Shown one piece after another: positions 35,756-43,380 of a stretch of DNA of 64,000 nucleotides (within the stretch, counting starts at the first letter, position 1; every line of letters starts with the position of its first letter). The notes beneath the pieces are model-generated. The model was not told where the DNA came from and made no database searches. It saw only the letters and a program-made list of their open reading frames with translations. The position numbers and the translations under genes were made by a program. The DNA comes from Streptomyces griseoincarnatus (GTDB lineage Bacteria > Actinomycetota > Actinomycetes > Streptomycetales > Streptomycetaceae): assembly GCA_014649575.1 (NCBI GenBank), contig BMTH01000009.1, positions 248,001-312,000 of the forward strand, written 5' to 3'.

Positions 35756-36433
35756 GTGACGGGTGAAGTTGTGTTCATCGTGGAAGAGACGATCGTGGGC
35801 GCCGACGCCGTACAGATCCCGAAGCAGCGCGGGGAATCGCTGCTGGACACCGCCGTGCGCTATGCCGAGGAGCGCCACTGGGACGTGGTGCCGGGCACCT
35901 GGACCGAGGTCGTCGACGGGGTGCACGTCTGCTCGTGCGGTGACGCGTCGTGCCCGGCACCCGGCGCGCACCCGGCGGAGCCCGGCTGGGCGGACCTGGC
36001 GACCGGGAGCGCCGGCGCCGCGCGGCGGATGTGGCAGAAGCAGCCCTGCGCCTCGGTCCTGCTGCCCACGGGGCGGGCGTTCGACGCGCTCTCGGTGCCG
36101 GAGACGGCCGGTCTGCTGGCGCTGGCGCGCATGGAGCGGATGGGGCTCACGCCGGGCCCGGTGACCCTGACGCCGTACCGGCGCACGGAGTTCTTCGTCC
36201 TGCCCGGTGCGGCGGCGAAGCTTCCGCATCTGCTGCGCACGCTGGGCTGGACGGCGTCGTCGCTCGACCTGGCCGTGCTGGGCGAGGGGGCGTACGTAGC
36301 CGCGCCGCCGACCCGGGTCGGGCGGCACGGGGCCGTGCAGTGGGCCCGCCGACCCACCCAGGAGAACCGCTGGCTGCCGGACGCGGAGGAGCTGCTGCCG
36401 TCGCTGGCGTACGCCTGCGGCCGGGACCGGTGA
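35756..36433 (+). CDS. Bifunctional primase/polymerase-like (prim-pol) domain protein
   Basis: 225 residues from GTG 35756; GTG 35771 is an alternative and ribosome sites are weak for both. The pattern SLLDTAVRYAEERHWDVVPG, VHVCSCGDASCPAPGAHPAE, then ASVLLPTGRAFDALSVPETA matches the N-terminal prim-pol domain of phage/plasmid replication proteins as found in small chromosomal Streptomyces homologues. The CxCGDxxCxxPGxHP zinc/HP motif is intact. There is no helicase part, and the protein may be a domesticated regulator. It precedes the ABC transporter genes by 77 bp. Confidence 0.8.
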   Translation: MTGEVVFIVEETIVGADAVQIPKQRGESLLDTAVRYAEERHWDVVPGTWTEVVDGVHVCSCGDASCPAPGAHPAEPGWADLATGSAGAARRMWQKQPCASVLLPTGRAFDALSVPETAGLLALARMERMGLTPGPVTLTPYRRTEFFVLPGAAAKLPHLLRTLGWTASSLDLAVLGEGAYVAAPPTRVGRHGAVQWARRPTQENRWLPDAEELLPSLAYACGRDR

Positions 36434-36510
36434 CGGGGGCGCCGCCCCGCTCCCCCGGCCCGCGTGCCGTGGTCCGCTCCCCGTAGGCTCGGGAGTCGAC
36501 GGAGGGAGAC

Positions 36511-37287
36511 GTGGTGGGCGCTGTTGCCGTACACGTGCAGGGGCTGTGGAAGCGGTTCGGGGAGCAGGTCGCCGTCGGCGGGATCGACCTGGAGCTGCCC
36601 GCGGGGCGGTTCATCGGTCTGGTCGGGCCGAACGGCGCCGGGAAGACCACCACCCTGTCCATGGTGACGGGGCTGCTCCGCCCGGACCAGGGCACCGTCG
36701 AGATCGCCGGGCACGACGTGTGGCGCGACCCGGCGCAGGTGAAGGCCCGGATCGGCGTGCTGCCGGAGGGACTTCGCCTGTTCGAGCGGCTGTCCGGGCG
36801 TGAACTGCTCGCCTATACGGGTCGGTTGCGGGGGCTGCCCGGCGAAGAGGTCGACAAGCGGGCCACCCAGCTGCTCGACGTCCTCGACCTGGCGGGCGCC
36901 CAGCACAAGCTCGTCGTCGACTACTCCACCGGCATGCGCAAGAAGATCGGCCTCGCGGCGGCGCTGCTGCACAACCCCGAAGTGCTGTTCCTGGACGAGC
37001 CGTTCGAGGGCGTCGACCCGGTGTCCGCGCAGACCATCCGGGGCGTCCTGGAGCGCTACACCGCCTCCGGCGCGACGGTGGTGTTCTCCTCCCACGTGAT
37101 GGAGCTGGTGGAGTCGCTGTGCGACTGGGTGGCCGTGATGGCCGCCGGCCGGATCCGCGCCCACGGTCCGCTCGCCGAGGTGCGCGGTGACGCGCCGTCC
37201 CTGCAGCGGGCGTTCCTCGAACTCGTCGGCGCGGACAGCCGCGACGCCGGGTCCGACCTCGACTGGCTGGGCGGTGGCGTCCGGTGA
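36511..37287 (+). CDS. ABC transporter ATP-binding protein
   Basis: 258 residues. Walker A GPNGAGKTT (about residues 39-47), signature YSTGMRKKIGLAAALLHNPE and Walker B VLFLDEPFEGVD are intact, with the H-loop in VVFSSHVMELVE. The GMRKK signature is typical of ABC-2 exporter ATPases. It overlaps the next gene, a membrane permease, by four bases (GTGA), making a two-gene exporter operon. The start is GTG 36511, preceded by GGAGGGAG. Confidence 0.95.
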   Translation: MVGAVAVHVQGLWKRFGEQVAVGGIDLELPAGRFIGLVGPNGAGKTTTLSMVTGLLRPDQGTVEIAGHDVWRDPAQVKARIGVLPEGLRLFERLSGRELLAYTGRLRGLPGEEVDKRATQLLDVLDLAGAQHKLVVDYSTGMRKKIGLAAALLHNPEVLFLDEPFEGVDPVSAQTIRGVLERYTASGATVVFSSHVMELVESLCDWVAVMAAGRIRAHGPLAEVRGDAPSLQRAFLELVGADSRDAGSDLDWLGGGVR

Positions 37288-38876
37288 GCGCGCCCGCCCT
37301 CACCCCGGTCGTCGTCCGGCTGAAGCTGTCGCTGCTGCGCAACGGCCTGCGCCAGTCCGGCGGGCGCCGCGCCGCCTGGATCGCCTCCGCCGTCGTCGCG
37401 CTGCTGTTCGCCGCGCTCCAGCTGCTCGGTCTCGTGGCGCTGCGCGGCGTCGGCGGCGCGGAGTCGCTGGTGGTGCTGCTGGTGGCGGTGCTGGCGCTGG
37501 GCTGGGCGGTGATGCCGCTGTTCTTCCCCGGCGGCGACGAGACGCTCGACCCGACCCGCCTGGTGATGCTGCCGCTGCGCCCGCGGCCGCTGGTGCGGGC
37601 CCTGCTGACCGCGTCCTTGGTGGGCATCGGGCCGCTGTTCACGGTGTGCCTGCTGGTCGGCTCGGTGATCACCGTCGCCCGTGGCGCGGCGGCGTGGGCG
37701 GTGGGCGTCGTCGCCGTGCCGCTGGCGCTGCTGGTGTGCGTGGCGCTGGCGCGGGCGGTGGCCGCGGCGAACGTACGGCTGCTGACCAGCCGCAAGGGGC
37801 GGGACCTGGCGGTGCTCAGCGGTCTGGTCGTCGCGATCGGCGCGCAGGTCGTCAACTTCGGGGCACAGCGGCTGGGTTCGGGGGGCCTGGAGCAGCTCGA
37901 CCCGGTCGCGGCGGTCCTGCGCTGGCTGCCGGGCGCGTCGGCGATCGGCGCGGTGCACACGGCCGGCGAGGGGGCGTACGGGGTCGCCGTGGCGCAGCTG
38001 GCGGTGAGCGCGGCGGCGCTCGTGGTGCTCCTCGCGCTGTGGTCGCGCATCCTGACCCGGCTGATGACCGCGCCGGACGGCTCCACCCTCCAGGCGGGCG
38101 ACTCCGCGGTCCGCGACCGCCCCTCCACGGGGCTCGCGCGCCTGCTGCCGTCGGGCAGGACCGGCACGGTGATGGAGCGCAGCCTGCGGTACATCTGGCG
38201 CGACCCGAAGACGAAGGCCGCGTGGGTGACGTCGCTGGCGATCGGCCTGATCGTGCCGGTGTTCAACGCCTGGCAGGGCACCGGCTCGGTGTACTTCGCC
38301 TGCTTCGCGGCCGGGATGCTCGGCATCCAGATGTACAACCAGTTCGGGCAGGACACGTCCGCGTTCTGGATGGTCGCGATGACGATCTCCTCCGCCCGCG
38401 ACGCCTACGCGGAACTGCGGGCCCGCGCCCTGGCGCTGCTGCTGATCACCCTCCCGTACGCCACGCTCGTCACGGTGCTGACGACGGCGATGCTGGACGA
38501 CTGGGCACGGCTGCCTGAGGCGCTGGGCCTGTCCTTCGCGCTGCTCGGCGCGATGCTCGCCACCGGCGCCTGGACGTCGGCGCGGTTCCCGTACTCCGTG
38601 CCGCAGGAGGGCTACAAGAACGTGGCCCCCGGGCAGGTGGGCCTGGCGTGGATCTCCATCTTCGGCGGCATGATGGCGGCGGCCCTCCTCTGCCTCCCGG
38701 TCATCGCCGCGACCATCTGGCTGAATCTCAGCGACGCGGGCCAGGACCTGCGCCTGCTCCTCCTCCTGGCCGGCACGGCCTACGGCGCCCTCCTCACCTT
38801 CGGCGGCCTCCGCCTGGCCGCCCCGCGGACGGCGGCGCGGCTGCCGGAGATCGTGACGGCGGTGAGCAAGGGGTGA
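37284..38876 (+). CDS. ABC-type exporter permease
   Basis: 530 residues from GTG 37284, rich in hydrophobic helices (at least ten visible, for example ALLFAALQLLGLVALRGVG; LLALWSRILTRLM; GMMAAALLCLPVIAATIW). There is no signal peptide. It is the membrane partner of the ATPase encoded just upstream. No substrate-specific motif is seen; transporters of this size and type often export peptides, lipids or drugs. Confidence 0.88.
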   Translation: MSAPALTPVVVRLKLSLLRNGLRQSGGRRAAWIASAVVALLFAALQLLGLVALRGVGGAESLVVLLVAVLALGWAVMPLFFPGGDETLDPTRLVMLPLRPRPLVRALLTASLVGIGPLFTVCLLVGSVITVARGAAAWAVGVVAVPLALLVCVALARAVAAANVRLLTSRKGRDLAVLSGLVVAIGAQVVNFGAQRLGSGGLEQLDPVAAVLRWLPGASAIGAVHTAGEGAYGVAVAQLAVSAAALVVLLALWSRILTRLMTAPDGSTLQAGDSAVRDRPSTGLARLLPSGRTGTVMERSLRYIWRDPKTKAAWVTSLAIGLIVPVFNAWQGTGSVYFACFAAGMLGIQMYNQFGQDTSAFWMVAMTISSARDAYAELRARALALLLITLPYATLVTVLTTAMLDDWARLPEALGLSFALLGAMLATGAWTSARFPYSVPQEGYKNVAPGQVGLAWISIFGGMMAAALLCLPVIAATIWLNLSDAGQDLRLLLLLAGTAYGALLTFGGLRLAAPRTAARLPEIVTAVSKG

Positions 38877-38973
38877 GGGGCCTTGCCCGGTGCCGGGCGA
38901 AATCCCGTGGAAGCCGGACCGGGACCCTGCTAGCGTCCGCCCGGACCGTGCCTGGACCGAGGAGGTGGTACCC

Positions 38974-39027
38974 GTGACCGCAGCAGCAACGACATGGGTG
39001 CTCCCCTCCGGGGTCACGGTCGGGTGA
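38974..39027 (+). CDS. 17-codon leader peptide ORF upstream of hydrolase gene
   Basis: GTG 38974 to TGA 39025-39027 encodes VTAAATTWVLPSGVTVG. GGAGG lies 8 nt upstream, one of the strongest ribosome sites in the window. A stem-loop at 39040-39068 follows, then the ribosome site and ATG (39080) of the hydrolase gene. The layout is that of a regulatory upstream ORF; the peptide has no obvious run of a single codon that would explain attenuation. Confidence 0.5.
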   Translation: MTAAATTWVLPSGVTVG

Positions 39028-39039
39028 CAGGCAGGTCGC

Positions 39040-39068
39040 CCGGGAGCGCCGTAGCAGCGCACTCCCGG
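39040..39068 (+). promoter_or_regulatory. Stem-loop overlapping the hydrolase ribosome site
   Basis: CCGGGAG (39040-39046) pairs with CTCCCGG (39062-39068), extended inward by CGC/GCG with a small bulge. The last bases of the right arm are the first of GGAAGG (39067-39072), the ribosome site of the gene at 39080, so stem formation should limit translation. Confidence 0.5.
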
Positions 39069-39079
39069 AAGGCACGACC

Positions 39080-39826
39080 ATGCACTTCACCTCGGAACTC
39101 CTCCTCGACGACGGCGTCCTCGAACGCCGCTTCACCCTCGACGGCATCCCGGGCCTCCTGTGGACGCCCGCGGACGCGTCCGCTTCCACGCCGGCTCCGC
39201 TGATCCTGCTGGGCCACCCGCCGCTCGGTCTCGGCGCGATGTACCCCCGCCTGGTGGCGCGCGCCCGGCACGCGGCGGCGGACGGCTTCGCGGCCGCCAC
39301 GATCGAACTGCCCGGCAGCGGCGACCGCCCGGCCCGGCCCGCCTTGAACCAGGCTCGCGAGGACCTCCGCCGCGCGATGCGGGCGGGAGAACCGGTCGGC
39401 GACGACCTCGTGGACGCCCTCGTCCTCCCCTTGGTCGACGCGGCGGCCCCGGAATGGCGGGCGGCACTGGACGCCCTGCTCTCGCTCCCCGGGATCACCG
39501 GCCCGGTCGGCGTCTCGGGCGGCCTGATCTCCCTCGGCGTCCGGCTGACGGCGACGGACCCGCGCATCGCGGCCGCGGTGCTCTTCGCGGGGAGCTTCGT
39601 CCCCCGCGTGATGTTCGAGGAGGCCCGCCGGGTCACGGTCCCGCTGCACGTCCTCCTCCAGTGGGACGACGAGGGCAACGACCGCGCGTCGGCCCTGGCC
39701 CTCTTCGACGCCTTCGCCTCCCGGGACAAGTCCCTCCACGCCCACCTGGGCGGCCACACAGGCGTCCCGGCCGCGGCGGCGGAGGCGGCGGCGGGGTTCT
39801 TCCGACGGCATCTGAAGCAGGCGTGA
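39080..39826 (+). CDS. Dienelactone hydrolase-like alpha/beta hydrolase
   Basis: 248 residues. The alpha/beta core is clear: PAPLILLGHPPLGLGAMYPR, with the nucleophile elbow VGVSGGLIS (G-x-S-x-G), an acidic residue region DDEGNDRAS and a late histidine (LHAHLGGHTGVP). No signal peptide. Substrate unknown. It is preceded by the 17-codon leader ORF and stem-loop and is convergent with another hydrolase gene at 39865. Confidence 0.83.
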   Translation: MHFTSELLLDDGVLERRFTLDGIPGLLWTPADASASTPAPLILLGHPPLGLGAMYPRLVARARHAAADGFAAATIELPGSGDRPARPALNQAREDLRRAMRAGEPVGDDLVDALVLPLVDAAAPEWRAALDALLSLPGITGPVGVSGGLISLGVRLTATDPRIAAAVLFAGSFVPRVMFEEARRVTVPLHVLLQWDDEGNDRASALALFDAFASRDKSLHAHLGGHTGVPAAAAEAAAGFFRRHLKQA

Positions 39827-39864
39827 TCCAAGGCCCGGGGCCCGGCGGCGTCCGGGGCCCCGGG

Positions 39865-40743
39865 CTACTCCCCGTCGAGCGAGTCCAGGAACGGCTCGAT
39901 CGCGGCGAGCCAGGCTTCGGGCTGGTCGTAGTGGACGAGGTGGCCGGCGTCGGAGACCTCGGCGTACTGGCCTCGGGGGAGGACGCGAACCATCTCCTGG
40001 GCCTCGGCGCGGCCCAGTTCGCCGTCGAGGCCGCGGACGACCAGGGCGGGGCAGCGGACCTGGGCGAGTTCCTCCCAGTGGGCGTCGTAGACCCACGTCT
40101 CGCGGGAGCGGAGCATCTGGTCGGGGTCGAAGACGGGGCGCCAGCCGTCGGGGGACTCGGCCATCACCTCGGCGTAGAACTCGCCGCGGGCCGGGTTGGG
40201 GCGCTCCACCCAGGGGTCGTCCTCGCCGAACCACTTCCGTACGTCGGCGAGGGTGGCGAAGGGGACGGGCCAGGACGCGAACCACTCCGCCCACTCGCGC
40301 TGCGAGGCGCCCCCGAGGGAGGAGGCACGCATGTCGCAGATGACCAGGCCGCGGACCAGGTCGGGGCGTTTGGCGGCCAGCTGCCAGGCGGTGAGGGCGC
40401 CCATCGCGTGGCCGATCAGGACGGCGGGGCCGAGGCCGAGCTGCTCCAGGGCGGCCTCCGCGTCGTCGACGTAGGCGTCGCGGGTGAAGGCGCCCTCCGG
40501 GGGCTTCTCGCTGCGGCCGTGGCCGCGCTGGTCGAGGGCGACCGCACGGTGCCGCGCGGAGAGGCGGCGGGCGGTGGACGCCCAGTGCGAGGCGCGGCCC
40601 ATCAGGCCGTGCAGTAAGAGCACGCCGGGCGCGTCCGGCGCGGTTCCCTCCTCCGGACCGGCTCCGGCCTTGGCCGGGTCGCCGAACTCCCAGGCGGCCA
40701 GGCGTACGCCGTCCGCCCCCGTCACGTCGATGCGTCGCGCCAC
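39865..40743 (-). CDS. Alpha/beta hydrolase (esterase/peptidase-like)
   Basis: 292 residues from GTG 40743 (G-rich ribosome site 9 nt upstream). The fold shows the oxyanion segment VLLLHGLMGRASHW, RGHGRSEKPP, a nucleophile-elbow equivalent LIGHAMGALTAWQL, in which Ala replaces the catalytic Ser expected at G-x-S-x-G, and a late His in SDAGHLVHYDQPE. The Ser-to-Ala change suggests a loss of hydrolase activity or a lyase/haloperoxidase-like variant. Upstream bases 40744-41306 hold a palindrome and a terminator. Confidence 0.82.
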   Translation of the reverse strand: MARRIDVTGADGVRLAAWEFGDPAKAGAGPEEGTAPDAPGVLLLHGLMGRASHWASTARRLSARHRAVALDQRGHGRSEKPPEGAFTRDAYVDDAEAALEQLGLGPAVLIGHAMGALTAWQLAAKRPDLVRGLVICDMRASSLGGASQREWAEWFASWPVPFATLADVRKWFGEDDPWVERPNPARGEFYAEVMAESPDGWRPVFDPDQMLRSRETWVYDAHWEELAQVRCPALVVRGLDGELGRAEAQEMVRVLPRGQYAEVSDAGHLVHYDQPEAWLAAIEPFLDSLDGE

Positions 40744-40850
40744 GGTCTGGCACCCCCCACGCTCGCTGCCTGCCCACTGACCCTGTCCGTCGCCGGTGCT
40801 CCGGCCCCCGCCGGTCACCGGACTCTGCCTGTTGCCACTGCCGCACGCTA

Positions 40851-40866
40851 TCGAATGGGTATTCGA
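40851..40866. promoter_or_regulatory. Palindrome resembling a LexA box
   Basis: TCGAAT, 4 bases, ATTCGA: perfect 6-bp arms. The actinobacterial SOS box is TCGAAC-N4-GTTCGA, so this differs in one symmetric position per arm. It lies in the presumed promoter of the minus-strand hydrolase. Repressor identity is unproven. Confidence 0.4.
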
Positions 40867-41034
40867 AAATGCTCCTCTCTCCGGCAACACCCCTCTTTCG
40901 AGTGACCCCGCGCGGGGATTGACCGGCGCGGGCCGGGGGAGATCTTCAGCGGGAGGCGGACCGCTCGGGGAAACCGGTCCGAGGGGAATGACCCTGAGAG
41001 CTCGGGGCTCCGGGTCAGCACAGGGGAGGACAGG

Positions 41035-41058
41035 CCCCGGCGCCGTGCGGCGCCGGGG
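41035..41058. terminator. Strong GC-rich hairpin terminator
   Basis: CCCCGGCGCC, loop GTGC, GGCGCCGGGG: perfect 10-bp arms with a 4-nt loop, about 250 bp beyond the dmdR1 stop (minus strand). No U-tract follows, as is common in this genus. Confidence 0.65.
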
Positions 41059-41229
41059 CTCCTCACGTGGTCACGGCACATCGTCCCGCCCCTCCCCGGC
41101 CCGGGCGGCCTCCGCGCCACCGGGCCAAGAACCCCTCAGGTCATATGCCTCACGCGACAGCCTCGCACGCCCGCCGGGCGAACGCTGCGATTCGGCGCGA
41201 CGCGGACGCGGCGGAGCCGGATCCGGCGG

Positions 41230-42015
41230 GTGATTCGGCGCGTTCACATCCGGCGGGCGAGGGCCGTCCGTCCCCTGGGGCCCGGCAGTCCCGCCCGCCC
41301 CGGGCGTCAGGGCTTCGCGACGAACACGTGCGAGGCGACCTCCGACTCCAGCTCCGCCGCCTCGCCGCTGCTGCCCACCAGCACGCCGCCCGCGGACTCC
41401 GTCACGCTCACCACCGAGCCGGGCTGCACGCCCGCCCGGCGCAGCGAGTACATCAGCTGCGCGTCCGTCTGGATCGGCTCGCCGATCCGGCGCACCACGA
41501 CCGTCTTGCCCTCGGAGCCCGGGTCCAGGTCGGCCAGCGACACCATGCCCTCGTCGAGGAACGGCACCGTGCCGTCCGTCTCGCCCAGCTCCTCGAGCCC
41601 CGGGATCGGGTTGCCGTACGGCGACTCGGTGGGGTGCCGCAGCAGCTCCAGGACGCGGCGCTCGACGGCCTCGCTCATCACGTGCTCCCAGCGGCAGGCC
41701 TCGGCGTGCACCTGCTCCCACTCCAGGCCGATCACGTCGACCAGGAGACACTCGGCGAGACGGTGCTTGCGCATCACGCGGGTGGCCAGCCGGCGGCCCT
41801 CCTCCGTGAGCTCCAGATGGCGGTCCGGGGCGACGGACACCAGGCCGTCGCGCTCCATCCGGGCCACCGTCTGGCTGACCGTCGGCCCGCTCTGGTCGAG
41901 CCGCTCGGCGATCCGGGCGCGCATGGGGACCACACCTTCCTCCTCCAGCTCGAGGATGGTGCGGAGATACATCTCCGTGGTGTCGATCAGTCCGGACATA
42001 CTTGCCCCTCGATGA
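41230..42015 (+). CDS. Open frame antisense to dmdR1 (adm-like, doubtful)
   Basis: A 261-codon frame from GTG 41230 to TGA 42015 covers the whole of dmdR1 on the other strand. The product is Ser/Arg-rich (SDSSSAASPLLPTSTPPADS) as shadow frames usually are. However, a protein encoded antiparallel to dmdR1 (adm) has been described in S. coelicolor, so the frame is recorded rather than dismissed. No ribosome site is obvious. Coding status cannot be settled from one sequence. Confidence 0.2.
   Translation: MIRRVHIRRARAVRPLGPGSPARPGRQGFATNTCEATSDSSSAASPLLPTSTPPADSVTLTTEPGCTPARRSEYISCASVWIGSPIRRTTTVLPSEPGSRSASDTMPSSRNGTVPSVSPSSSSPGIGLPYGDSVGCRSSSRTRRSTASLITCSQRQASACTCSHSRPITSTRRHSARRCLRITRVASRRPSSVSSRWRSGATDTRPSRSIRATVWLTVGPLWSSRSAIRARMGTTPSSSSSRMVRRYISVVSISPDILAPR
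41307..41999 (-). CDS. dmdR1: DmdR1, DtxR-family iron-dependent repressor
   Basis: 230 residues, the length of S. coelicolor DmdR1. The N-terminal winged helix reads DTTEMYLRTILELEEEGVVP, then RIAERLDQSGPTVSQTVARM. The metal-binding dimerisation domain has the E/H/C ligands in AEACRWEHVMSEAVERRVLE, and an SH3-like third domain starts near residue 145. DmdR1 represses siderophore (desferrioxamine) genes when iron is sufficient. It is divergent from nagS, as in S. coelicolor. No iron box is visible in its own upstream region. Confidence 0.93.
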   Translation of the reverse strand: MSGLIDTTEMYLRTILELEEEGVVPMRARIAERLDQSGPTVSQTVARMERDGLVSVAPDRHLELTEEGRRLATRVMRKHRLAECLLVDVIGLEWEQVHAEACRWEHVMSEAVERRVLELLRHPTESPYGNPIPGLEELGETDGTVPFLDEGMVSLADLDPGSEGKTVVVRRIGEPIQTDAQLMYSLRRAGVQPGSVVSVTESAGGVLVGSSGEAAELESEVASHVFVAKP

Positions 42016-42178
42016 GATCTGCGGATTGGCTCTGCCGGAAGGCTGGACGGCTCACCGGCGTGTGCGCTGGCCCGAGACTCAATTCTTACGCATACGACGG
42101 ACAACCGGGCCGTGCCCCGGAAACGCGCGGCTGAGGTACGGCGGCGGACGGGACGTCCGGACACCGTATTGACACGGC

Positions 42179-42194
42179 AGTGGTCCAGACCGCA
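42179..42194 (+). promoter_or_regulatory. Probable DasR-binding site (dre) in the nagS promoter
   Basis: AGTGGTCCAGACCGCA matches the dre consensus (ACTGGTCTAGACCACT, second base variable) at 12 of 15 fixed positions. TTGACA (-35-like) is at 42169-42174, so the site overlaps the promoter just downstream of -35, as expected for repression. DasR senses phosphorylated aminosugars. Confidence 0.65.
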
Positions 42195-42231
42195 CGGTGA
42201 TCCGCGACATGTCCGCCCCGAAGGGAGCCGC

Positions 42232-42987
42232 ATGAGCCACCGCACGCCCGCCGGTCAGTTCCTCGACGCCGCGATCGGGCTGCTGCGGCGGCTGCGCGAC
42301 GAGGAGGCCGGGCCCATGGCGGCGGCGGGCACGATGATCGCGGACACGGTCGCCGACGGCGGACGGCTCTTCGCGTTCGGCGCGGGCCACTCCTCGCTCG
42401 CCGCGCAGGACCTCGTCTACCGCGCGGGCGGGCTCGCCCTGATGAACCTGCTCACCGTGCCAGGGGTCGTCGGCGTCGACGTCCGGCCGGCGACGCTGGG
42501 GTCCGCGCTGGAGCGGGTGGAGGGGCTCGCGGGCACGGTGCTGGACTCCTCCCCGCTGCGGGAGGGCGACCTCCTGGTGATCATCTCCCTGTCCGGGCGC
42601 AACGTGATGCCGGTGGAGATGGCGACGAGGGCGCGCGCCAAGGGCGTGAAGGTGATCGGCGTGACGTCGGTGGGATACGCGGCGGAGACGTCGCCGCGGA
42701 ACCCCTCCGGGACGTTCCTCAAGGACCACTGCGACGTGGTGCTGGACTCAGGGATCGCGGTCGGCGACGCGGAGCTGACGTGGGAGGGCGTGTCGGCGCC
42801 GTTCGCGCCCGCGTCCACGGTCGTCACCTCGGCCCTGCTCCAGGCGGTGATGGCCACCGCCGCGGCCACCCTCGCCGACCGCGGCGTCGAACCGCCCCTG
42901 CTCCGCTCGGGCAACGTGGACGGCGGCCACGCCTGGAACACCCGTGTGATGACGGAGTACGGCGACCGGATCTTCTACCAGCACTGA
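42232..42987 (+). CDS. nagS: NagS, SIS-domain aminosugar-phosphate protein
   Basis: 251 residues from ATG 42232 with AAGGGAG upstream. The SIS fold is plain: GRLFAFGAGHSSLAAQDLVY, then LVIISLSGRNVMPVEMATRA with the phosphosugar-binding SGRN loop, and a C-terminal GNVDGGHAWNTRVMTEYGDR. In S. coelicolor the orthologue next to dmdR1 (SCO4393) is reported as NagS, which converts N-acetylglucosamine-6-phosphate into a toxic product. The dre-like site in its promoter fits control by DasR. Symbol from neighbourhood plus family. Confidence 0.82.
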   Translation: MSHRTPAGQFLDAAIGLLRRLRDEEAGPMAAAGTMIADTVADGGRLFAFGAGHSSLAAQDLVYRAGGLALMNLLTVPGVVGVDVRPATLGSALERVEGLAGTVLDSSPLREGDLLVIISLSGRNVMPVEMATRARAKGVKVIGVTSVGYAAETSPRNPSGTFLKDHCDVVLDSGIAVGDAELTWEGVSAPFAPASTVVTSALLQAVMATAAATLADRGVEPPLLRSGNVDGGHAWNTRVMTEYGDRIFYQH

Positions 42988-43076
42988 GCGCGGTACGACC
43001 GCGGGTCGCCCCGGGCACCCGGCAGTCGCTCCCCGCGCCGGCGGCGTGCCTTCGTCCGCGGCCCGGCGGGGGCGGG

Positions 43077-43147
43077 GCGCGCGGTTCCCGGCGCCCCTGG
43101 GGACGCGGCCCCACCGTCAGCCTCAAGGGGCGCGGGGGACTGCGCGA
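43077..43147. repeat. Degenerate copy of the dispersed palindromic repeat
   Basis: The right arm at 43127-43147 differs at one base from the complete copy at 29109; the left arm (43077-43097) has several changes. It lies between the convergent nagS and PAS-protein genes. Confidence 0.65.
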
Positions 43148-43200
43148 ACGACCACCACGGACCCGCAGCCGGCGTCCGCACCCGGCACCGAGAGCACGAC

Positions 43201-43380
43201 TCACGCGATCGGTTCGAGGAGGGCGACGCTTCGGGGCACCCGCGCCCCGGCACGGTCGGCCTTCACCCCTCCTCGGGCAGCAGCCACGGCTCACGCGATC
43301 GCTTAGAGGAGGGCGACGCCTCCGGACACCCGCGCCCCGGGACGGCCGGCCCTCAGCCCTCCTCGGGCAGCAGCGCCGCC
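43201..43380. repeat. 90-bp tandem duplication across the PAS gene 3' end
   Basis: Bases 43201-43290 and 43291-43380 align without gaps over 90 positions with about a dozen differences (near 87% identity). Each copy starts TCACGCGATCG and ends in GCAGCAGC-type sequence. The second copy contains the last nine codons and stop of the PAS gene; the first carries the matching bases beyond the stop. Confidence 0.85.

Larger units (their letters stand above)
40744..41306. other. 563-bp intergenic region
   Basis: No gene is recognisable on either strand; the long frames here are high-GC shadows. It contains a palindrome at 40851-40866 (108 bp upstream of the hydrolase start) and a strong hairpin at 41035-41058. 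The remainder toward dmdR1 (41059-41306) shows no clear signal. Confidence 0.6.

Noticed and set aside
42000..42178. Search for an iron box (TTAGGTTAGGCTCACCTAA-like) in the dmdR1 upstream region
   Set aside because: No acceptable match was found by eye.
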